This document shows positions 10,091 through 19,649 of a DNA stretch of 64,000 nucleotides, piece by piece. The notes under the pieces were generated by a model. That model saw only the letters and a program-made list of their open reading frames with translations, did no database searches and was not told the origin of the DNA. Origin of the DNA: Bradyrhizobium tropiciagri. GTDB lineage: Bacteria > Pseudomonadota > Alphaproteobacteria > Rhizobiales > Xanthobacteraceae. The DNA lies in the NCBI RefSeq assembly GCF_001189845.1, contig NZ_LFLZ01000050.1, forward strand, positions 1 to 64,000, given 5' to 3'. Every line of letters begins with the position of its first letter. Position 1 is the first letter of the stretch. A program made the translations under genes and the position numbers.

Positions 10091-10468
10091 TCAGCTCTTC
10101 TGCTTGGCGACGATCTTGTCCTTGATCTTGTCGTAGGTCGCCTGCGGCAGGATGTTCTTCTGCACCAGCTCATCCTTGCCCTTGTAGGGGCGGCCCTTGA
10201 TGATCGCGGCCGAATAGGCCTTGCCGACACCAGGCAGCGCGTCGAGCTGGTCTGCGCTGGCGCTGTTGATGTCGAGCAGGTCGTCCTTCGCCATTCCCGT
10301 CGTCTTTGCATCGGGGGCCGCCGTCTTCGGCGCTGGCGTCATCTTGCCGGTCTCCGATTTGGTGGCGGGCGTAGCCGGCTGAACGCTCTGGGCCATCGAC
10401 GGCGTGGCCGTCAGAATGCCGAGCGTAAGCGCGGTGGCGAGCAGTGAAGCGAGTGTGGTCTTGCGCAT
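10091..10468 (-). CDS. Secreted helix-hairpin-helix (ComEA-like) protein
   Basis: A 125-residue protein with an N-terminal signal peptide (MRKTTLASLLATALTLGI..MAQS), a Pro/Ala/Thr/Lys-rich linker, and a C-terminal helix-hairpin-helix pair (LLDINSASADQLDALPGVGK). It resembles ComEA-type periplasmic DNA-binding proteins, but no competence genes are nearby and DNA uptake is not implied. The start at 10468 is chosen over 10603 because it begins the signal peptide and follows a strong GGAGGGG ribosome-binding site. Confidence 0.85.
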   Translation of the reverse strand: MRKTTLASLLATALTLGILTATPSMAQSVQPATPATKSETGKMTPAPKTAAPDAKTTGMAKDDLLDINSASADQLDALPGVGKAYSAAIIKGRPYKGKDELVQKNILPQATYDKIKDKIVAKQKS

Positions 10469-10637
10469 ATGTCCCCTCCAGAGGAACGTTGATGTCAACG
10501 CTGCTGAGTTGGGGTTGCGTTCGTGGCGTTGCCGTGGCCGCGAAATGAACCGCGGATAAACGTGTCGAATTATTTTGTCGCAGGCATTTCGCTCGCCATT
10601 CACCAGCGGTTCACGGCACGTCTGAACGACGGTGCGC

Positions 10638-11231
10638 TTACTGTCCGGCGCGCAGCGCCTTCTCGATCTCTGCCTTCAGCACGCTGTTGACGTTCTCGGG
10701 CGTCACCGGTCCGACCAGCTTGTAGACGATGGTGCCCTCGCGTCCGACCAGGAAGGTCTCGGGCACGCCATAGACGCCCCATTCGATCGAGGCGCGGCCG
10801 TTGCCGTCGACGCCGACGATGCCGAACGGGTTGCCGTAGCGGCCGAGGAAGCGCCGCGCGTTCTCGGGCGAGTCCTTGTAGTTGATGCCGATGATCTGGA
10901 AGCGCTTGTCGCGGCCGAGCTCCGTCAGCAGCGGCGCCTCGTCGTGGCAGGGCACGCACCAGGATGCCCAGACGTTGACGACGCTGACCTTGCCCTTGAA
11001 CGCTGCGGGATCGAGACCGGGGACCGGCGCGCCGTCCTTCACCAGGCCGTCGAGCGCGGGCAGGGCGGTCTGCGGCGCCGGCCGGCCGATCAGCGCCGAC
11101 GGAATGCGCGAAGGATCGCCGCCATAGAGCCGCAGCAGGAACAGCCCGGCGAGCCCGAGGAAGATCAGCAGCGGCAGCACCACCAGCAGGCGGCGGGCTT
11201 GCGGCGGGCTGTTGGTCGCCTGCTCGCTCAT
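10638..11231 (-). CDS. ccmG: Cytochrome c biogenesis thiol:disulfide oxidoreductase CcmG/DsbE
   Basis: Membrane-anchored periplasmic thioredoxin-like protein that reduces apocytochrome c haem-binding cysteines. Residues about 15-40 form the anchor (LLVVLPLLIFLGLAGLFLL). The active site WASWCVPCHDE has the WCxxC motif typical of CcmG, followed by a GVYGVPETFLV cis-Pro loop. The start at 11231 (MSEQATN) overlaps the ccmD stop by 4 bp and is preferred to 11330. It is the last gene of the minus-strand ccm operon. Confidence 0.94.
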   Translation of the reverse strand: MSEQATNSPPQARRLLVVLPLLIFLGLAGLFLLRLYGGDPSRIPSALIGRPAPQTALPALDGLVKDGAPVPGLDPAAFKGKVSVVNVWASWCVPCHDEAPLLTELGRDKRFQIIGINYKDSPENARRFLGRYGNPFGIVGVDGNGRASIEWGVYGVPETFLVGREGTIVYKLVGPVTPENVNSVLKAEIEKALRAGQ

Positions 11232-11407
11232 CTGACATCCGCCGCGCTGCGGCCGGAGCGGCGCGTGATGCCGCTGGCCTCGATCTCTTTGAGGCGCGCC
11301 TGCTGGCGGCGATAGTCGGCGATGATCCAAACGATCAGGAGCAGCACCACGGCTGCGACCAGCAGATAGGACGTCACGATGAAGGAAGCGTAGGGACCAA
11401 GCGACAT
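11228..11407 (-). CDS. ccmD: Haem exporter accessory protein CcmD
   Basis: A 59-residue single-span membrane protein (SYLLVAAVVLLLIVWIIADY) with a basic cytoplasmic tail, as expected for CcmD, which stabilises the CcmABC-CcmE complex and is needed to release holo-CcmE. The start at 11407 gives MSLGPYASFIV; an in-frame ATG further upstream would run into ccmC. It overlaps ccmG by 4 bp and lies 4 bp after ccmC. Confidence 0.9.
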   Translation of the reverse strand: MSLGPYASFIVTSYLLVAAVVLLLIVWIIADYRRQQARLKEIEASGITRRSGRSAADVR

Positions 11408-11411
11408 CGTG

Positions 11412-12196
11412 TCACGCCGCTCCGATTTCTTTTGGACCGGCACCGGCTTCGCTCGTGAACGAGACGCGGCTGGCCTGCATCATCTGCAGGCTGCGCACGC
11501 GCCGGCGCAGGATCTCGTTGCGCATCGCTGCGAGGTGCAGGGTGATGAAGAGCAGCGAAAACGCGATCGCCATCACCAGCAGCGGCCACAGGAACGCCTT
11601 GTCGAGCGTCGATCCGCCCATCCGGAGCACGGATGCCGGCTGATGCAGCGTGTTCCACCAGTCGACCGAAAACTTGATGATCGGGATGTTGATCGCACCG
11701 ACCAGGGTCAGCACCGCCGCCGCCCGCGCCGCGCGCGAGGGGTCCTCCACCGCGCGCCACAGCGCCATCAGGCCGAGATACATCAGGAACAGGATCAAGA
11801 CCGAGGTCAGCCGCGCATCCCACTCCCAGTAGGTGCCCCACATCGGCCGGCCCCACAGCGAGCCGGTGACGAGCGCAAGGAAGGTGAAGGCGGCGCCGAT
11901 CGGGGCAGCGGCTTTCGCGGCGACGTCGGCGAGCGGGTGCCGCCACACCAGCGTGCCGAGCGCAGCCACGCTCATGACGCTCCAGACGAACATCGACAGC
12001 CACGCGTTCGGCACGTGGATGAACATGATCTTGACGGTGGCGCCCTGCTGGTAGTCGTCGGGCGCCATCGCCGACTGGTAGAGCCCGATCGCGAGCAGGA
12101 TCGCGGTCGCGGCCGCGAGCACGGTAGGATGCGTGCGGTCAGCGCCAGAAACCTGGTCGGGTTGGCGAGGTCGGTCAGCGTCTCGGTCAGCTTCAT
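11412..12196 (-). CDS. ccmC: Haem exporter protein CcmC (frameshifted)
   Basis: Six-span membrane protein that attaches haem to CcmE. The tryptophan-rich signature is clear (WGTYWEWDARLTS), with two histidines in flanking loops. The N-terminus MKLTETLTDLANPTRFLAL starts at 12196, but the frame is lost near 12125-12130; the rest resumes as VLAAATAILLAIGLYQSAM in another frame. Restoring one G (CCGTG to CCGGTG) gives 261 residues, a normal CcmC length. I take this as one gene with a single-base loss in the sequence rather than a dead gene, because ccmA, B, D and G are intact. Confidence 0.88.
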
Positions 12197-12260
12197 GGCA
12201 CCCTGATAGTCGTCCGCTGTGAGCGAGGCAATTGGCCGAATTCCCCTCGGCGAGATTTGA

Positions 12261-12929
12261 TCAGTCCAGCCCGTGCCGCAGGCTCGCGGCGGCCGCAAAC
12301 GGGCCGATCACGAGGCTGGCAAGCGACAGCGCGCAGAGGATCGAGAACGGTGTTCCAAACGGCAGCGGTCCCGAGATCGCCGCCTGTGAGGCCGCGACGC
12401 CGAAGATCAGCACCGGGATCGACAGCGGCAGCACCAGCACCGCGAGCAGCAGCCCGCCGCGATGCAACGTCACCGCCAACGCCGCGCCGATCATCCCGGT
12501 GAAGGTCAGCGCCGGTGTTCCCGCCAGCAGCGTGGCTGCGACCGCAAGCGTTGCCGTGCCGTCGAGATTGAGCAACAGGCCGAGCACCGGGGTCGCGACG
12601 ATCAACGGCAGCCCGGCGGCGATCCAGTGCGCCAGCGCCTTGGCCGCGCAGGCGAGTTCCAGCGGCGTCCGGCTCATCACGATCAGGTCAAGCGAGCCGT
12701 CCTCGTGATCGGCCGTGAACAGGCGGTCGAGGGTCAATAGGCTCGCCAGCAGCGCGCCGAGCCAGAGGATGGCCGGGCCGAGCCGCGACAGCAGGGCCAA
12801 ATCGGGACCTACCGCAAACGGCATCAGTACCGTGACGGTGAGGAAGAACAGCACCCCGATCAACGCGCCGCCGCCGACGCGCAGCGCGATGCGGATGTCG
12901 CGGCGGATCAATGCGGCCAGTGCGCTCAT
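12261..12929 (-). CDS. ccmB: Haem exporter permease CcmB
   Basis: Membrane subunit of the CcmAB ABC complex that uses ATP to release holo-CcmE from CcmC/CcmD. It is 222 residues with six hydrophobic segments and the family stretches ALIRRDIRIALRVGG and DGSLDLIVMSRTPLE. The start overlaps the ccmA stop by 4 bp (ATGA), indicating translational coupling. A 64 bp gap separates it from ccmC. Confidence 0.93.
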   Translation of the reverse strand: MSALAALIRRDIRIALRVGGGALIGVLFFLTVTVLMPFAVGPDLALLSRLGPAILWLGALLASLLTLDRLFTADHEDGSLDLIVMSRTPLELACAAKALAHWIAAGLPLIVATPVLGLLLNLDGTATLAVAATLLAGTPALTFTGMIGAALAVTLHRGGLLLAVLVLPLSIPVLIFGVAASQAAISGPLPFGTPFSILCALSLASLVIGPFAAAASLRHGLD

Positions 12930-13528
12930 GCCGCGCCTCCCATCCGCAAATCGCGCGCTTCGATGCCGAGCGGCAGATGGGTTGCTGCGACGATCAGGCC
13001 GCCGCTTGCGAGATGATCGCGCATTAGGGCGACGAACAGCGCCTGTCCGGCCGTATCGAGCGCCGATGTCGGCTCGTCCAAGAGCCAGACCGGGCGCCGC
13101 ACCGAGAGCAGGCGCGCGATCGACAGGCGGCGGCGCTGGCCCGCGGAGAGGTAGGCCGCCGGCAGATGCTCGGCGTGGTCGAGCCCCACGGCGGCCAGGC
13201 AGCGGCCGGCATCCTCGGTCTTGCCGCCGAGGAATTCCCGCCAGAAGGAAAGATTTTCCATAACGCTCAGCGCCGGCTTCAACGCGTCGCGGTGACCGAG
13301 ATAGTGGGCCTGCTCGGGCAGGCTGAGCTCGGCGTCGCCGCCTTCGAGCGCGACCGTCCCCTCAGCTGGAACCAGCAGCCCGGCGAGCACCCGCAGCAAC
13401 GAGGTCTTGCCCGCGCCGTTGGGGCCGGTCACGGCGAGCGCCTCGCCGGCCGCCGCCGAAACATCGAGGCCGGAAAACACCTCGCGCCCGCCGCGCACGC
13501 ATTTCAGATTTCGTCCCGAGAGCCGCAT
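12926..13528 (-). CDS. ccmA: Haem exporter ATP-binding protein CcmA
   Basis: ABC ATPase of cytochrome c maturation. It is 200 residues with Walker A GPNGAGKTS (about 35-43), the signature region LSAGQRRRLSIARLL, Walker B VWLLDEPTSALD and switch histidine AATH. The start at 13528 (MRLSGRNLKC) gives the family N-terminus; the frame could extend to 13603, but that adds unrelated residues. First gene of the ccmABCDG operon, with its promoter expected in the 242 bp shared with divergent acnA. Confidence 0.93.
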   Translation of the reverse strand: MRLSGRNLKCVRGGREVFSGLDVSAAAGEALAVTGPNGAGKTSLLRVLAGLLVPAEGTVALEGGDAELSLPEQAHYLGHRDALKPALSVMENLSFWREFLGGKTEDAGRCLAAVGLDHAEHLPAAYLSAGQRRRLSIARLLSVRRPVWLLDEPTSALDTAGQALFVALMRDHLASGGLIVAATHLPLGIEARDLRMGGAA

Positions 13529-13770
13529 GGTTCGTCTTGTCACAGCCCTCTGAAATCTTTCGCTATCGCGTGAGAATTTTTGGGTCGCGCGATGCCGCCG
13601 CACGCTTGTCGGTGTGGCGGTGCTTCTAGAAAGGTTCTATAAGCCCGGAACTTGATGCAGCACACACAATCGGCGGCCGCAACCCACCCCCCGGGCCATC
13701 CCTTGGCCAGTGTCGTTCGCCGGTGTTTAGTTACCCTTGCCGGGTATAACTGATAATTGGGATTCCTCGC

Positions 13771-16491
<2,721 letters not shown>

Positions 16492-16496
16492 GGCCG

Positions 16497-16577
16497 CTTG
16501 TTTGAGCATGGTCTCCGCGCAAACGCCTGGCGTTTGCCGCGGGGGAAAACCCCTTCACACTTTTCCGGACCATGCTC
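16497..16577. repeat. Dispersed composite palindromic repeat, family A, copy 3 (inverted, shortened)
   Basis: CTTGTTTGAGCATGGTCTCC, the arm AAACGCCTGGCGTTT, GGGGAAAACCCCTTCACACT and TTTCCGGACCATGCTC repeat the family A modules. It lacks the GCGCGATGA hairpin part present in copies 2 and 4. It starts 5 bp after acnA. Confidence 0.83.
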
Positions 16578-16628
16578 TAACGCGACTTTGTGATCGGTGC
16601 CTCACTGCTTAGTGAGTAGCGGCTAAAA

Positions 16629-16660
16629 AGAAGGCGGCCTATGAAAAGGCCGCTTTCTCG
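16629..16660 (+). terminator. Probable rho-independent terminator of acnA
   Basis: A GCGGCCT stem, ATGAA loop and AGGCCGC stem are followed by TTTCTCGCGTTTT. The stem is short and the T tract interrupted, so strength is uncertain. Its position after acnA and the repeat fits transcription ending there. Confidence 0.55.
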
Positions 16661-16741
16661 CGTTTTGGGGCACGCAAGTTCAGGGACAGACTTCATGCTC
16701 CGTACAATTACGGATGGAAATCATCACGACTGGTTCGCAGT

Positions 16742-17503
16742 ATGACAGCGATGATGGCCTATAATTCCATTTCGCGATGGTCCAGCGCGCTCGGTATCTG
16801 CGCGATCGTCGCGATCATCCGCCCCGCTCACGCCGATCCGCGTGCAGTCGTCGAACTCTTCACCTCGCAGGGATGCTCGTCCTGTCCGCCTGCGGACAAG
16901 ATCATCGGTGATCTCGCCAAGGACCCCAACGTCATCGCGCTCAGCATGCCGATCGACTATTGGGACTATCTCGGCTGGAAGGACACGCTGGCCGATTCCC
17001 GTTTCAGCGCGCGCCAGAAGGCCTATTCCCACATGCGCGGCGATCGCGACGTCTACACGCCGCAGGCCGTGATCAACGGCTCCGCGCATGTCATTGGCAG
17101 CGATCGCGCCAGCATCGAGGATGCCATCAAGAGCACCGAGAAGGGCGGCACCGTGATGTCGGTGCCGGTCACCATGACGCTGACCGGCAAGCAGATCAAC
17201 GTGTCGGTCGCGGCGTCGAAGTCGCCCGCCGTGTCGCGCGGCGAAGTCTGGATCTGCTCGATCTCGAAGTCGGTGCCGATCTCGATCTTGCGCGGCGAGA
17301 ACCGTGGCCACGAGATTACCTATCACAACGTGGTGCGCAATCTGCTGAAGGTCGGTGACTGGAACGGCTCGTCCGGCAGTTGGACCGTACCGCTCGAGAA
17401 CATCACGCGCGATGGCGTCGATGCCGCGGCGGTGTATGTCCAGGACGGCAATCGCGACAAGCCGGGCCCGATGCTCGGCGCCGCATTCACCTCGCTTCAC
17501 TAG
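16742..17503 (+). CDS. DUF1223 domain-containing secreted protein
   Basis: A 253-residue protein with an N-terminal hydrophobic signal (ALGICAIVAIIRPAHA) and then the DUF1223 hallmark VVELFTSQGCSSCPPADK near residues 36-53. The CxxC lies in a thioredoxin-like fold, suggesting a periplasmic redox role, but no substrate is known. A YTPQAVINGS segment corresponds to the family cis-Pro loop. A monocistronic unit is likely, since acnA is terminated upstream and a non-coding stretch follows. Confidence 0.85.
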   Translation: MTAMMAYNSISRWSSALGICAIVAIIRPAHADPRAVVELFTSQGCSSCPPADKIIGDLAKDPNVIALSMPIDYWDYLGWKDTLADSRFSARQKAYSHMRGDRDVYTPQAVINGSAHVIGSDRASIEDAIKSTEKGGTVMSVPVTMTLTGKQINVSVAASKSPAVSRGEVWICSISKSVPISILRGENRGHEITYHNVVRNLLKVGDWNGSSGSWTVPLENITRDGVDAAAVYVQDGNRDKPGPMLGAAFTSLH

Positions 17504-17674
17504 CGCGTTGCTGCGCTAACTGCCGTCAGGCGCGTCGTTGGGCCGCACGTATTGTCGTGCCGCCTGGTGCCGCGGCAAGCGTGCATCCGGTGGCGTGCAT
17601 CCAGTGATGTGCTGAAGGGAAGGCGCCGAGGGTTTGCGCTCGCGTCTCGGTCGCGCGGAGTTGAGCAGGTCCCC

Positions 17675-17704
17675 AAAACAAAAAGGACCAACTTTCGTTG
17701 GCCC
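17675..17704 (-). terminator. Rho-independent terminator with GAAA tetraloop
   Basis: On the minus strand the stem GGGCCAAC pairs with GTTGGTCC (one G-T pair) around a GAAA loop, followed by TTTTTGTTTT. There is no minus-strand protein gene just upstream, so it most likely ends a non-coding transcript. Confidence 0.7.
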
Positions 17705-17835
17705 AGTGTTGGGATTTAACTCCCCTGCGAACAGGCCCGATCCCGACGGCCCCGGGGGGCTGGGGGCTGAGGAATCCGGAACCGAAAGGACCGGGCCAAC
17801 GCAGGATTTTCTTTTCGCAGGGCAGCGGGGCGGGC
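17675..17835 (-). ncRNA. Candidate structured small RNA (unassigned)
   Basis: On the minus strand, CCCTGCGAA (17822-17814) pairs perfectly with TTCGCAGGG (17731-17723). Inside it GGCCCGGTCC (17797-17788) pairs with GGATCGGGCC (17743-17734), leaving a 16-nt bulge on the 5' side and 2 nt on the 3' side. A GAAA-tetraloop terminator with a T tract follows at 17704-17675. The long stem with an asymmetric central bulge superficially resembles 6S RNA, but I cannot assign it. The 5' end is a guess. Confidence 0.5.
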
Positions 17836-18058
17836 GATGGGCGGAAGTGGGGCAGCAATATGATTCCGCTAACGTTCCCGTGACTCTTCGGTTTTCCGGA
17901 CAATCCGTCGCGCCTGACCCTGGTTCAGCCTGGTTGCGTTGCGAATGGCCCCTTGCAGGCCCCCGCGCTTAGCGCGATCATGTCAGTCTCGTGACGATCC
18001 CGAAGCAGGGGGCACCGGCCTTCGGAACCGCCGTCACCGGGATGACAGGAGGCGCTCG

Positions 18059-18430
18059 ATGAGTTTGATCTCGGAGGACACCGATCCGAGCGGGAGCCGT
18101 GCCGCGGCGCGCCCCGCCGCCGCGACACCCCAGCCCAACCGCGTGACATTCAATCGACTTGAGCTCAACCGCATTCTCAATCTCTACGGCCGCATGGTCG
18201 CCGACGGCGAGTGGCGCGACTATGCGATCGACTTCCTGAAGGACCGTGCCGTGTTCTCGGTGTTCCGGCGCGCCTCCGAAATGCCGATCTACCGGATCGA
18301 GAAGGATCCCCGGCTGGCGCGCAAGCAGGGCATGTACAGCGTGATTTCGGCGACTGGCCTGATACTGCGCCGCGGCCACGAACTCGAGCGGGTGCTGTTC
18401 GTAATCGACCGCAAGCTGTCGCTGGTGTAG
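18059..18430 (+). CDS. DUF2794 domain-containing protein
   Basis: A 123-residue soluble protein. An N-terminal Pro/Ala-rich segment leads to the conserved alphaproteobacterial core (FNRLELNRILNLYGRMVADG, then AIDFLKDRAVFSVFRR and MPIYRIEKDP). The family has no assigned function. ATG 18059 follows an ACAGGAGG ribosome-binding site at good spacing. It is isolated between non-coding DNA and a palindromic repeat. Confidence 0.85.
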   Translation: MSLISEDTDPSGSRAAARPAAATPQPNRVTFNRLELNRILNLYGRMVADGEWRDYAIDFLKDRAVFSVFRRASEMPIYRIEKDPRLARKQGMYSVISATGLILRRGHELERVLFVIDRKLSLV

Positions 18431-18457
18431 GCGCGGTCGTTCGACGCCCGTAGCCTC

Positions 18458-18545
18458 GTAGCCCGGATGCAGCGAAGCGAAATCCGGGGGACTGTTCCTG
18501 CGGATAGCGCTGCCCCCGGATTACGCTGCGCTCCATCCGGGCTAT
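18458..18545. repeat. Palindromic intergenic repeat, family D
   Basis: The left arm GTAGCCCGGATGCAGCGAAG with CGAAATCCGGGGG is matched by the right arm CCCCCGGATTACGCTGCGCT with CCATCCGGGCTA, around a spacer of about 20 bp. Such GTAGCCCGGATG elements are abundant between genes in Bradyrhizobium-type genomes. Confidence 0.8.
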
Positions 18546-18564
18546 GGTCGCAATTTGCTCGACG

Positions 18565-18600
18565 CAAAGAAAAAGCCCCGGCCGCATGGCCGGGGCTTGG
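18565..18600 (-). terminator. Strong terminator of the Bax-inhibitor-1 gene
   Basis: On the minus strand AAGCCCCGGCC and GGCCGGGGCTT form a perfect stem around a 4-nt loop, followed by TTTTTCTTTG. It lies 24 bp past the stop of the minus-strand gene at 18624. Confidence 0.85.
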
Positions 18601-18623
18601 ATCGGTTGCCTTGCTCGAGGCGC

Positions 18624-19415
18624 TTAGTCGCGCTGGCCGAGCAGCTGTAGCAGCAGCGTGAACAGGTTGATGAAGTTCAGGTAGAGCGACAGCGCACCAG
18701 TGATTGCCGCACGCTCTGCCATCACGCCGCCCTGCGAGGCGTAGCCGTAGATGTAGTCGTTCTTCAGCCGCTGGGTGTCCCAGGCGGTGAGGCCGGCGAA
18801 CACCAGCACGCCGACGATCGAGACGATGAACTGCAGCGCCGAGCTCGCCAGGAACAGGTTGACCAGGCTCGCGATGATGATGCCGATCAGGCCCATGAAC
18901 AGGAACGAGCCCATGCCGCTCATGTCACGCTTGGTGGTGTAGCCGTAGAGGCTCAGCGCACCGAACGTCGCCGCGGTGATGAAGAACACGCGCACGATCG
19001 AGGTGTGCGTGTACACCAGGAAGATCGACGACAGCGACAGGCCCATCAGCGCCGAGAACACCCAGAACAGGAGTTGGGCGGTCGCAGGCTGCAGGCGGTT
19101 GATGCCGGCCGAGATGACGAACACCATCGCAAGGGGGGCGAGGATGAACAGCCACTTCAGCGGGCTCACGAACATCGCGTAGCCGAACTGCGTCAGATAG
19201 GCATTGCCAAACTTGGCGACGGCGGCGGACTGGTCGGTCGTCACCGCGCCCATATAGACGCCGAGCGCGGCCAGGCCGGTGATGGCGAGGCCGATGCTCA
19301 TGTAGTTGTAGATGCGCAGCATGTAGGCGCGCAGACCGGCGTCGACGGCCGCAGCGTCAATGCGCCCGGCGGCCCGGCCGAAAGGAGAAGCGTAGTTGCG
19401 GTCTAGGTCCGACAT
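18624..19415 (-). CDS. Bax inhibitor-1/YccA family membrane protein
   Basis: A 263-residue polytopic inner membrane protein with about seven transmembrane segments after a polar N-terminus (MSDLDRNYASPFGRAAGRID). The closing segment AITGALSLYLNFINLFTLLL is the family C-terminal signature. Bacterial relatives are linked to FtsH quality control (YccA) or proposed as ion/pH-dependent channels; a specific role is not shown here. The start at 19415 gives the family N-terminus. A leader of about 65 nt may be regulatory (see next feature). Ends at a strong terminator. Confidence 0.9.
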   Translation of the reverse strand: MSDLDRNYASPFGRAAGRIDAAAVDAGLRAYMLRIYNYMSIGLAITGLAALGVYMGAVTTDQSAAVAKFGNAYLTQFGYAMFVSPLKWLFILAPLAMVFVISAGINRLQPATAQLLFWVFSALMGLSLSSIFLVYTHTSIVRVFFITAATFGALSLYGYTTKRDMSGMGSFLFMGLIGIIIASLVNLFLASSALQFIVSIVGVLVFAGLTAWDTQRLKNDYIYGYASQGGVMAERAAITGALSLYLNFINLFTLLLQLLGQRD

Positions 19416-19480
19416 GGTCGAATTCCCGTGGTTGGTCCCGGTGGAGCGCAAGGGATTTGCGGCGCCGGTTATAAATCTAT
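19416..19480 (-). promoter_or_regulatory. Candidate ybhL-type leader upstream of the Bax-inhibitor-1 gene
   Basis: The ybhL leader, a putative cis-regulatory RNA, is described upstream of ybhL-type genes in Rhizobiales. Here the gene is of that family and its upstream region is GC-rich with short complementary segments (CCCTTGCG..., CCACCGGGACC, CCACGGG) ending at the start codon. I cannot verify the consensus fold by eye; the call rests mainly on gene family and lineage. Confidence 0.4.
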
Positions 19481-19649
19481 CTCAGATGGCTCGGTTTGCG
19501 GAGCATTAATTCCGTGTCATTCAAACCGACTATCCGACCCGACTGGTATGTGGGAAATTAACACATCCGACGCAAGCTTCCACGCGCGGCCGAATGTCGC
19601 TCTGGCCTAGCATGACAGGAAAAAACGGCGCTTCCACCGCTACAAATTG

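Larger units (their letters stand above)
17504..18058. other. 555 bp non-coding stretch with a candidate structured RNA
   Basis: Open frames here have low-complexity, unfamiliar translations and no ribosome-binding sites, so I call no protein gene. The notable content is a set of nested inverted repeats at 17723-17822 and a strong minus-strand terminator at 17675-17704, described separately. The last 60 bp carry the ribosome-binding site of the DUF2794 gene. Confidence 0.6.

Noticed and set aside
17526..17972. Open frames on both strands in the DUF1223-DUF2794 spacer
   Set aside because: Their translations are low-complexity and unfamiliar, no ribosome-binding site is seen, and the stretch is better explained by RNA secondary structure.
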